A stretch of DNA of 6,146 nt from an uncultured Riemerella sp. (GTDB lineage: Bacteria; Bacteroidota; Bacteroidia; Flavobacteriales; Weeksellaceae). Each line of letters starts with the position of its first letter. Position 1 is the first letter of the stretch. Of this stretch, positions 1 to 6,121 are shown one piece after another. Made by a program: the position numbers and the translations under genes. The notes beneath the pieces are model-generated. The model worked only from the letters and a program-made list of their open reading frames with translations, was not told where the DNA came from and searched no databases. The stretch covers positions 1-6,146 of the forward strand of contig CALHQK010000016.1 of the NCBI GenBank assembly GCA_938037185.1. The letters run 5' to 3'.

Positions 1-830
1 TTTTTACCAAAATTCCCAGTCCATGGCGTAGCTGCATCCCATTGGTCCTGAATGTAGGTATTGTAGCGCTCTCTATAGAAGTTTTGGTTTTTCCCGCCTG
101 TCCCAAACACCACATCTGATGATAACATCCCTCCTGCAGGTATTGTTTCTGTATAGACTAATGAATTAGGAACTCCTTTGATAGTTTTTACTGTTGTAGA
201 AGCATTAAAATTTTTAGTCCCCAATATAAAATATCCAGAAAAAAAATTTGTATCTGTTGCCGCTAAATCATCAAATCTTGCATACTCATTACTATATCTC
301 ATAATCGCCTCTCCAGAATATCTATTTGCTCTGTTTCCTGCACCAAATTTAAAGGTATGTCCTGAGGATAACAACTCCGTGCTTAATTCAGACAGTTTCT
401 TACCACTAAACGGCAACGCAATTTGTTGGTAAGAACCATGGTGATTATCTTTGTATTCTTTATCTACAATTCCGGTAACTCCATATTGAAATACATTCTT
501 AAAATGCAACTGCCCATACCTTAAATTACTTAGATTAGTATCATACATTTTAAGAATAAAATTCCCTCCATCGGTTTTAGGAAGTCCAGCAGTAGTTAGT
601 GTTCTAAATCCAGCATTATTACCCATTCCTTTATCTATAAGCATCACATTTCCGCTGTTGGTTATTTTTCCTGTGCCTACTATGGTCATTTTACCATTTA
701 TCACGCTGTAAATCACTTCGGGAGTGATGGTCATCTCTGCACCGTTGGCTACATAGGTAAAGTCATCTGTCTGCGCTTTTGTAAGGAAGCCCAGTGCAAG
801 CATTCCAAGAGTAAGTATACTTCTTTTCAT
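1..830 (-). CDS. Secreted surface-type protein of unknown function, N-terminal part (cut by window edge)
   Basis: An open frame starts at the ATG whose complement is at 828-830 and runs 276 codons to the left edge without a stop, so the C-terminus is missing. The first 20 residues are a clear Sec signal peptide: Lys-Arg at positions 2-3, then a hydrophobic stretch ending LGFLTKAQ, with likely cleavage after Ala19. The mature part is rich in Gly, Thr, Asn and aromatic residues in short alternating hydrophobic stretches, for example MTIVGTGKITNSGNVMLID near residues 48-66, which suggests beta structure as in exported surface or adhesin-like proteins of flavobacteria. Many such proteins carry a C-terminal type IX secretion sorting domain; that part lies outside the window, so T9SS export is only an inference. 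No catalytic motif is visible and I do not recognise the family. It is transcribed divergently from the S46 peptidase, and a TAnnTTTG box about 75 bases upstream of the start supports this start. Confidence 0.85.
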   Translation of the reverse strand, partial: MKRSILTLGMLALGFLTKAQTDDFTYVANGAEMTITPEVIYSVINGKMTIVGTGKITNSGNVMLIDKGMGNNAGFRTLTTAGLPKTDGGNFILKMYDTNLSNLRYGQLHFKNVFQYGVTGIVDKEYKDNHHGSYQQIALPFSGKKLSELSTELLSSGHTFKFGAGNRANRYSGEAIMRYSNEYARFDDLAATDTNFFSGYFILGTKNFNASTTVKTIKGVPNSLVYTETIPAGGMLSSDVVFGTGGKNQNFYRERYNTYIQDQWDAATPWTGNFGK

Positions 831-903
831 TGTAATCTGTATTTTCAAATTAAACTTTATTTTATTATAACTCAGCCAGTATGATGGCATAGGTATTTCC
901 GTG

Positions 904-911
904 CAAAGTTA
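904..911 (-). promoter_or_regulatory. Bacteroidota -7 promoter box (TAACTTTG) for the leftward secreted-protein gene
   Basis: Read on the minus strand the bases are TAACTTTG followed by CACGG, a full match to the Bacteroidota -7 consensus TAnnTTTG. Transcription would begin near 897-899, giving a leader of roughly 70 bases. The upstream element is less clear: a TTTG lies at 924-927 (minus strand), but only 12 bases away, shorter than the usual 17-23. At normal spacing there is only a T-rich tract. Confidence 0.6.
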
Positions 912-985
912 TAAAAAAAATACCAAACAGAAAAAAAATACTGGAAATAAATTTATTTTTTCTCTCAAAAGTGGTTTTATTAGGA

Positions 986-993
986 TATTTTTC
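986..993 (+). promoter_or_regulatory. Possible -7 promoter box (TATTTTTC) for the S46 peptidase gene
   Basis: TATTTTTC, followed by G, differs from the TAnnTTTG consensus only at the last base and would place transcription start near 998-1000, about 36-38 bases before the peptidase ATG. No convincing TTTG is found at normal -33 spacing. It is the best candidate on this strand in the 205-base gap, but it is weak. Confidence 0.3.
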
Positions 994-1035
994 GTAGCTT
1001 AGCCCACTTAATTTTTTTAGATAAATGTATACAAA

Positions 1036-3159
1036 ATGAAAAAACTGATTTTATTTTTTGCTTTTGCTTTGAATTTCGTACAAGTAAAAGCTGATGAAGG
1101 AATGTGGCTAATGATGCTTATCAAACGACTAAACGGCGTAGATATGCAGAAACAGGGGCTGAAACTGACTCCAGAGGAAATCTATTCGGTAAACCATTCC
1201 AGCCTGAAAGATGCCATCGTAAGTTTTGGTGGTTTTTGTACTGGGGAAATCGTGTCCAAAGAAGGACTTATCTTTACTAACCACCACTGTGGATACGGCT
1301 CTATTGCAGCGCTTTCTACTCCACAAAAAGACCACTTGACCAATGGTTTTTGGGCGATGAACAAAAAAGAAGAACTTCACGCTAAAGACCTGTATGTGAG
1401 ATTCTTAGTAAGAATGGGAGATGCTACGGAAAGAATAAACTCCAAGCTGAACAACCAAATGTCTGCAAGCCAGAGACAAGATATTATCAATCAAGAATTT
1501 AAAGCGATTGAAAAAGAAAATAACGAAAACGGAAAATACACCGTAGTTGTTCGTTCGTTCTTCAATGGAAACGAGTTCTATTATTTTGTTTATCAAGACT
1601 ATAAAGATATCCGATTAGTAGGAACGCCTACCAACTCTATCGGGAAATTCGGTGGTGATACAGACAACTGGGAATGGCCAAGACACACAGGAGACTTTGC
1701 GGTTTTCCGAGTGTATGCAGATGCTAACGGAAACCCAGCGGAATACTCTCCAAACAATGTTCCACTAAAACCTAAACACCACCTGCCTGTTTCTCTAAAA
1801 GGTATCAAACCTAATGATTTCACAATGATTATGGGATACCCAGGGAGAACGAACAGATATTTGACTTCTTATGGAATCAACCAGTTGATTACCAAAGATT
1901 ATCCAGCTTGGGTAGATGCTTCTAAAGCAGCTATGGATGTGATGAAAAAATACATGGACAAAGACCAAGCTATCCGTTTGGACTACGCAAGTTCTTATTC
2001 CAGCACGGCTAACTACTGGAAAAACAGAGCTGGAACGATAGAAGCTGTTTTGAAAAATAAAACTATCAACGCGAAACAAGATTTGGAAAAAGTATTCCAA
2101 GCATGGGCTGATAAGCCAGAAAACAAAGCTACTTATGGTAATGTTCTGAAAGAAATAGAAGAATACTACGCAAAAACTAACGAGAGAAATGTAGAGCTGA
2201 ACTATCTAAGACTGATGAGCAGAAGAGCAGCTTTCATCAATATGCCGTATGTATTAGGAAACAAATTGGCTGTTTATGCTGACCAAGATGCGAACGGACA
2301 GGCTGCCATGAAAGCAAAGCTAATCAAAGAAGTGGAAAGCATCTACGAAGACCTTCATCCAAAGGTAGAAGCAGACCTTTTCGTGACGCTGCTTACACTT
2401 TATAAAAACAAAGTAGACGCGAAACACCAGCTGCCTGTCATCAGATTTAGTAATCCAAATGAAATTTCACTTAATGGTATTTTTGCTTCTAAGGAAAATG
2501 TTTTGAACTTTATCAACAATCCTAAAAAACGAATGTTGGAGAAAAACCCATTGTATCAGTTCTCTTCTATTTTAGTAGCTGAAGCTCAGATGAATGCAAA
2601 TAAACACAACCAAGATGAAGAGAAATTTGCAGAAAACACTAGACTTTTCTTGGACGGACTTAGAAAATCTCACCCTAACAAGAAATTCTACCCTGATGCT
2701 AACTCTACGATGAGACTTACCTATGGTTCTGTGGACAAACTGCCTTTCAGAAAAGACAGAAAATACCACGGCGTGAAAGACAACTACTACACAGACCTTG
2801 CAGGAATGGTAGCTAAATACAAAAAAGGCGATGAGGAATTTGACCTTCCACAAAGACTTCTTGACCTTCATAAAAAGAAAGACTACGGACAATACAAAGA
2901 CAAAAAAGGATACCTTCCAGTGAATTTCCTTTCTAATAATGACATCACAGGAGGAAACTCTGGTTCGCCTATCATCAATGCTGAAGGACACCTTATCGGT
3001 CTTGCTTTCGATGGAAACAGCGAGGCGCTGAGCGGAGATATCGTTTTCGAACCAGCTCTACAAAGAACCATCAATGTGGATGCTCGTTTTGTACTTTGGG
3101 TAATTGACAAATACGCTGGTGCTAAACACCTCATCGATGAAATGACAATCGTGAAATAG
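1036..3159 (+). CDS. dpp7: S46 family serine dipeptidyl-peptidase, DPP7-type
   Basis: A complete 707-residue protein, close to the usual S46 length of about 700-720. Residues 1-19 are a signal peptide (MKKLILFFAF... VKA), and the mature protein begins DEGMW, a hallmark of the family. The chymotrypsin-like triad is visible as His84 (TNHHCGYGS), Asp220 (RHTGDFAVFRVYAD) and Ser642 (TGGNSGSP). Asn211-Trp212, Asn326 and Asp659 match positions known in S46 structures to hold the substrate's free N-terminus. The protein has only two cysteines, Cys68 and Cys85, placed like the chymotrypsin Cys42-Cys58 pair next to the catalytic His. Residue Ser+18 is Gly660 (AFDGN); in DPP11 this position is Arg and selects Asp/Glu at P1, while DPP7 and DAP BII have Gly and prefer hydrophobic P1. 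The alpha-helical domain fills about 290-560. The likely role is release of dipeptides from oligopeptides in the periplasm for amino-acid nutrition. The gene appears monocistronic, with a strong terminator 20 bases after the stop. Specificity is inferred from one residue. Confidence 0.95.
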   Translation: MKKLILFFAFALNFVQVKADEGMWLMMLIKRLNGVDMQKQGLKLTPEEIYSVNHSSLKDAIVSFGGFCTGEIVSKEGLIFTNHHCGYGSIAALSTPQKDHLTNGFWAMNKKEELHAKDLYVRFLVRMGDATERINSKLNNQMSASQRQDIINQEFKAIEKENNENGKYTVVVRSFFNGNEFYYFVYQDYKDIRLVGTPTNSIGKFGGDTDNWEWPRHTGDFAVFRVYADANGNPAEYSPNNVPLKPKHHLPVSLKGIKPNDFTMIMGYPGRTNRYLTSYGINQLITKDYPAWVDASKAAMDVMKKYMDKDQAIRLDYASSYSSTANYWKNRAGTIEAVLKNKTINAKQDLEKVFQAWADKPENKATYGNVLKEIEEYYAKTNERNVELNYLRLMSRRAAFINMPYVLGNKLAVYADQDANGQAAMKAKLIKEVESIYEDLHPKVEADLFVTLLTLYKNKVDAKHQLPVIRFSNPNEISLNGIFASKENVLNFINNPKKRMLEKNPLYQFSSILVAEAQMNANKHNQDEEKFAENTRLFLDGLRKSHPNKKFYPDANSTMRLTYGSVDKLPFRKDRKYHGVKDNYYTDLAGMVAKYKKGDEEFDLPQRLLDLHKKKDYGQYKDKKGYLPVNFLSNNDITGGNSGSPIINAEGHLIGLAFDGNSEALSGDIVFEPALQRTINVDARFVLWVIDKYAGAKHLIDEMTIVK

Positions 3160-3178
3160 TTTTTTTCATAACAATTAT

Positions 3179-3213
3179 AAAAATCTACGGGAAAATTTCT
3201 CGTAGATTTTTTT
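3179..3213 (+). terminator. Intrinsic terminator after the S46 peptidase gene
   Basis: AAAAATCTACG (3179-3189) pairs perfectly with CGTAGATTTTT (3201-3211). The inner bases GGAA and TTCT extend the stem by four pairs, one of them G-U, leaving a 3-base loop. The downstream arm runs into seven T residues (3207-3213). It sits 20 bases after the peptidase stop and ends directly at the first ATG of the next gene. Confidence 0.85.
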
Positions 3214-3732
3214 ATGTATTTTTGCGGAAATAATGAGCAGAAATTGGATTTAGATTTTTATAAAAAACAAGCACAAGCCAAACAAAAAGAACACAAAAAA
3301 TTCTTAGACAGTCTCAAAAAGAAACCGCCTAAGAACTTGGACTACATCACTTTGGACACCCATGAAGAAGTTTTCAGTGAGATAGACTGTCTCAGCTGTG
3401 CCAACTGCTGTAAAACCACAGGGCCGCTCTTTACAGAAAAAGACATCGAACGGATTTCTAAACACTTACGCCTTTCTCCTGCTGATTTTGAGAAAAAATA
3501 TCTCCGTATAGATGAAGACAATGACAAGGTGTTACAATGCCTTCCCTGCCCTTTTCTTGCAGAGGATAACACCTGCCTTATCTACGATATCCGCCCGAAA
3601 GCCTGCCGCGAATATCCACATACCGACCGCAAGAAAATCTACCAAATCAATCACCTCACGATTAAAAACACCATCATCTGCCCTGCTGCCTATCTCTTCG
3701 TAGAGAAGATGATGAAAAGAATGCAGAAATAA
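3214..3732 (+). CDS. YkgJ-type CxxCxxCC cysteine-cluster protein (probable metal or Fe-S binding)
   Basis: Counted from the ATG at 3214 the protein has 172 residues. Its core is the zinc/iron-chelating CxxCxxCC family (YkgJ-like): Cys59-x2-Cys62-x2-Cys65-Cys66 (CLSCANCC), then Cys109-x2-Cys112 (CLPCPFL), Cys121 (NTCLIYDIRP), Cys131 (ACREYP) and Cys156 (IICPAA). Residues 11-42 are a Lys-rich helical lead-in. There is no signal peptide, so it should be cytoplasmic. The family is widespread but its biochemical role is poorly defined, so I assign none. The ATG at 3214 touches the preceding terminator, and a -7 promoter box occupies codons 2-4. Initiation at TTG 3244, giving (M)DLDFYKKQA with 162 residues, fits better and resembles my memory of related flavobacterial proteins. 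The ATG coordinate is kept as the outer limit. The gene is separate from the peptidase and convergent with the SUKH-SUFU gene. Family confidence is high; the start is uncertain. Confidence 0.88.
   Translation: MYFCGNNEQKLDLDFYKKQAQAKQKEHKKFLDSLKKKPPKNLDYITLDTHEEVFSEIDCLSCANCCKTTGPLFTEKDIERISKHLRLSPADFEKKYLRIDEDNDKVLQCLPCPFLAEDNTCLIYDIRPKACREYPHTDRKKIYQINHLTIKNTIICPAAYLFVEKMMKRMQK
3217..3224 (+). promoter_or_regulatory. Bacteroidota -7 promoter box (TATTTTTG) for the CxxCxxCC gene
   Basis: TATTTTTG is an exact TAnnTTTG match, lying immediately after the terminator T-tract and continuing as CGG, much like the box upstream of the leftward secreted-protein gene. The predicted start of transcription is about 3229-3231. 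No clear TTTG is seen at -33; that region is occupied by the terminator stem. The box falls inside codons 2-4 of the longest ATG-started frame, which argues that the real translation start is downstream. Confidence 0.5.
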
Positions 3733-3764
3733 AAATCCCTTTGATAAAAACTCAAAGGGATTTT
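3732..3764. terminator. Bidirectional intrinsic terminator between convergent genes
   Basis: AAAATCCCTTTGA (3732-3744) and TCAAAGGGATTTT (3752-3764) form a perfect 13-bp stem with a 7-base loop. Read rightward it ends TTTTCTTTAT and closes the CxxCxxCC transcript, whose stop codon it directly follows. Read leftward it ends TTTTTATTT and lies about 20 bases beyond the stop of the SUKH-SUFU gene. One hairpin can therefore serve both. Confidence 0.85.
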
Positions 3765-3783
3765 CTTTATCTATCACTGATTA

Positions 3784-5925
3784 TTAACTTCCTAAGTGTA
3801 AGCTAATTACAGGCGTTCCATCTTCTTCGTAGCCTTCGATACTGAAGCCTTCAAAGAATATATAGTCTCCTAATTCTTTATTAGCCAATGAATTATGAAT
3901 CCACTGCAATAGTTCTATTGCTCCGAAATGATCTTCATAAGCCTCGCATTCTGCCATGATTTCAGCATAATATAATCCATCATCTTCAGGCTCACCATCG
4001 AAAGTATCTGGATTGAGAAGTTTTTCATATTCCCAAAGCGATTTTTCATTCTTGATATAGGCCTCATACATTACTTTCACTTTTTTAGAATTGAAAATCG
4101 TAGAATGCGGTGCGTAATCATCCAGATTATTGTCTATATCTTCGTTGTAATCATAGACAGCCATCCAGAAATTCTGTAAAGATTCGTAAATTTTATCATT
4201 GAACGCCCATGCTACATCATCCAAAAGATTTGGGTTTTCTGCTGGTGCATAGCCTTCGCAGACATTCACTCTATTTACATCCACTACTGGCGGATATGGT
4301 ACATCCTGCTCTATAAATTTATCAAACAAAGCATCCGTTCCGTGGTCTAATTTGAAATCCATTTCCTCCTCATACAACGGCTGGATATAGAAAAACTCAA
4401 CTCTTCTCTCACTCGGAAGCTCCACAATAGCTGGAAGGTTCTCTCCATCCTCGTTTTTCTCATTAGACTGAGCCGCTACGAGAATCACACCTTTGAAATT
4501 AGTCCCTTCAAAAGCCTCATTGGATGGGATAGTGTGCCCATTTCCTAAATAAGTATTGTGATTGATAGGCAGACGAGCCAAAAGTTTCAGCCAGCGGATA
4601 GGCCAATAATCTTTCTCCTCTTCGCTTTTTATGTTCCAAGTTGGCGGCAAGTTGATTGCCAGCTCCATGTATGGCGTGTATGGATAGTCCGCCGGAACAT
4701 TCATCATATAAGCACCCATTCCGCCTGTTACCAGCGTGTAGTAGTTAGCCTCTGGTGTAGGCTCTATAATATACACATCACAGTGAATATCAGGAGATTC
4801 CAGTTCATGGAATACATCATTAAACTCTCCAAATTCCTTTGCGATATATTTTTCCAAAGCCATTCTGTCTTCCTCATCATAATAAGCTGGAAGTCCAGAA
4901 TCTCTTCCTTCAAATTTCATGATATCCTCTTCTTCATCATAGCTCAATCGCCCAGATAAAATAGAATCATTCATATAATCTATCCAAGCTCTCATTCTAA
5001 ACTGAATGTGTCCCACATAGTAGTCCTCTATATTTTCTGCAAGGGATATGATGATAATCTGCCCAGCAAGTCCATCTTCCTCCACAGGGTCTAAATCCAT
5101 ACAGATAAGGTCATTTCCTTTCAAAATAGGAATCCATTTGCGGGTATAAAGTGTATTTTTAACAAGATAATCATCCTCAAAATTCTCCTCTGGAAGTTTT
5201 AGGTCTGCCCAGTTTTCTCCGTAATGTTTTTTCAAGTAAGAAATAACCTCTTCCTGAACCTGCTCCACTTCATTGATTCCTACAAAACTCTGCCCTTCTC
5301 CCACTGCAAAAAACGGCACATCTTCTTTCTGTCCGCTGAAAGTTCTATGCAGCTGTTTGAAAGATTCTGGAAGCTCAAAACCTAGTCTCTGTTCCAGTGC
5401 AGAAATTTCTGCTTCTGTTGCAGGATTGCCTAGTTTTTCAGCCATTTTAGGTGCTTTTTCTTTTAAAAGGTCTATAAAAATTTCTAAATCATACTCCACC
5501 TCGCCTTTTCCTCCTGTATATACATCATATGTAGGAATACCTTTTTTCTCAGCAATATTCAGCCAATTAAGGAATTCATATGCATTATTACCTCCCCCCA
5601 GCTCTTCGTGTTTTTCAAAATGCTTTCTAGCATTGGCTTTATCATCCAAAAAGAAATAAGAATAACCGATACGGTAGTTCCACGCTGCCTCTTCAGAAAG
5701 TTCATCTTCTAGATATTTGAACACCTCTATTGCTTTTCTAAGGTGGTTTTTGTTTTCTTCTGTCTGGTCTAGCCAGTAGAGATTGTTATACGCACGAGCC
5801 AGCTCACTCAAAACCTGCGTAGTTCTCTGCTCTACAGGAAGCCCTTCCACGAAATCTACAATCGCCTGAATTTTATCCTGCTCATCCCAAGCATCTATTT
5901 TCTTTAAAATCTGCTGTTCTGTCAT
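3784..5925 (-). CDS. Multidomain TPR-like / SUKH / SUFU protein, probable polymorphic-toxin immunity protein
   Basis: A 713-residue protein with no signal peptide or membrane segment and a strongly acidic composition, so probably cytoplasmic. Residues 1-130 are helical and TPR-like (ELARAYNNLYWLDQT, NYRIGYSYFFLDDKANARKHF). Residues about 150-325 match the SUKH (SMI1/KNR4) fold: LGFELPESFKQL at 181-192, then KWIPI, DLDP and GQIIII between 263 and 293. Residues about 350-545 match the SUFU (Suppressor-of-fused-like) family: IHCDVYIIEPTP (380-391), TLVTGGMG (397-404), ELAINLPPTW (421-430), a Trp-rich segment near 440-447 and GHTIP (463-467). Residues 560-713 are unassigned. SUKH and SUFU domains are known immunity modules against polymorphic-toxin effectors, sometimes joined as polyimmunity proteins. 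That role is inferred here, since no toxin gene is visible. The ATG follows an AT-rich leader, and two tandem TAA stops end it. Alternative: a housekeeping scaffold unrelated to toxins. Confidence 0.85.
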   Translation of the reverse strand: MTEQQILKKIDAWDEQDKIQAIVDFVEGLPVEQRTTQVLSELARAYNNLYWLDQTEENKNHLRKAIEVFKYLEDELSEEAAWNYRIGYSYFFLDDKANARKHFEKHEELGGGNNAYEFLNWLNIAEKKGIPTYDVYTGGKGEVEYDLEIFIDLLKEKAPKMAEKLGNPATEAEISALEQRLGFELPESFKQLHRTFSGQKEDVPFFAVGEGQSFVGINEVEQVQEEVISYLKKHYGENWADLKLPEENFEDDYLVKNTLYTRKWIPILKGNDLICMDLDPVEEDGLAGQIIIISLAENIEDYYVGHIQFRMRAWIDYMNDSILSGRLSYDEEEDIMKFEGRDSGLPAYYDEEDRMALEKYIAKEFGEFNDVFHELESPDIHCDVYIIEPTPEANYYTLVTGGMGAYMMNVPADYPYTPYMELAINLPPTWNIKSEEEKDYWPIRWLKLLARLPINHNTYLGNGHTIPSNEAFEGTNFKGVILVAAQSNEKNEDGENLPAIVELPSERRVEFFYIQPLYEEEMDFKLDHGTDALFDKFIEQDVPYPPVVDVNRVNVCEGYAPAENPNLLDDVAWAFNDKIYESLQNFWMAVYDYNEDIDNNLDDYAPHSTIFNSKKVKVMYEAYIKNEKSLWEYEKLLNPDTFDGEPEDDGLYYAEIMAECEAYEDHFGAIELLQWIHNSLANKELGDYIFFEGFSIEGYEEDGTPVISLHLGS

Positions 5926-5968
5926 AATGTTAATTTTATTTTTTAACCTAATTTAACTAATTCCTGCG

Positions 5969-5999
5969 CAAGATAAGTATTTTTGATGTAATAACCCAA
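5969..5999 (-). promoter_or_regulatory. Possible promoter for the SUKH-SUFU gene
   Basis: On the minus strand there is a TTG (complement of 5997-5999), a 21-base spacer, and TATCTTG (complement of 5969-5975) followed by CGC. The spacing is within the 17-23 bases reported for flavobacterial promoters, but the -7 box lacks one T of TAnnTTTG. Transcription would start about 40 bases before the ATG. Confidence 0.4.
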
Positions 6000-6039
6000 C
6001 TATGCACCTAATTATTTAGTTTTATGGAACACAAAAATT

Positions 6040-6092
6040 AACATCCAAACCACCAAAATTGATATTCTTTCTACCCATAGGGTTTTGATGTT
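6040..6092. repeat. Imperfect 12-bp inverted repeat in the right-hand intergenic region
   Basis: AACATCCAAACC (6040-6051) is the inverse of GGTTTTGATGTT (6081-6092) except at one position, with 29 bases between the arms. A small ACCC-ATA-GGGT hairpin (6073-6083) sits inside and overlaps the right arm by three bases. No T-run follows on either strand, so it is not an obvious terminator. It could be a protein-binding site or chance in AT-rich DNA. Confidence 0.35.
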
Positions 6093-6113
6093 TTATATAT
6101 TCAGTTTTTTGGT

Positions 6114-6121
6114 TAAATTTG
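6114..6121 (+). promoter_or_regulatory. Bacteroidota -7 box (TAAATTTG) pointing to a gene beyond the right edge
   Basis: TAAATTTG matches TAnnTTTG exactly. An ATG followed by AA begins at 6142, about 15 bases after the predicted transcription start, and would be the first codon of a rightward gene that leaves the window. A TTTTG at 6083-6087 lies 26 bases upstream, somewhat too far for a standard -33 element. Only five bases of the proposed gene are present, so no CDS is called. Confidence 0.4.

Noticed and set aside
178..432. An 84-codon plus-strand frame
   Set aside because: It lies antisense to the truncated secreted-protein gene, which has a signal peptide, a promoter and 276 open codons. 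The antisense peptide shows no recognisable motif.
969..1009. Six-base inverted repeat AAGTGG / CCACTT upstream of the peptidase
   Set aside because: The arms are short, the spacer is 29 bases, and there is no symmetry extension or T-run; it is expected by chance.
2572..2991. A 139-codon minus-strand frame
   Set aside because: It is fully antisense to the catalytic-serine end of the S46 gene. Its Val/Phe/Ser-rich composition is what reversed Lys/Glu/Asp codons give.
3512..3703. A 63-codon plus-strand frame inside the CxxCxxCC gene
   Set aside because: It overlaps in another frame a gene with all conserved cysteines of its family and shows no independent signals.
4291..4878. Reading the SUFU domain as evidence of Hedgehog-type signalling or gene transfer from animals
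   Set aside because: Bacterial SUFU-like domains are an established, widespread family tied to immunity proteins; codon use and composition here match the neighbouring genes.
4558..4959. A 133-codon plus-strand frame
   Set aside because: It is antisense to the SUFU domain coding region, with no promoter or motif of its own.
5273..5659. A 128-codon plus-strand frame
   Set aside because: It is antisense to the SUKH and TPR-like coding region. The Ser/Pro-rich peptide is a shadow of the acidic protein on the other strand.
6024..6041. Short plus-strand frame ATG...TAA encoding MEHKN
   Set aside because: Only five codons, with no promoter placed correctly and no overlap with a downstream start.
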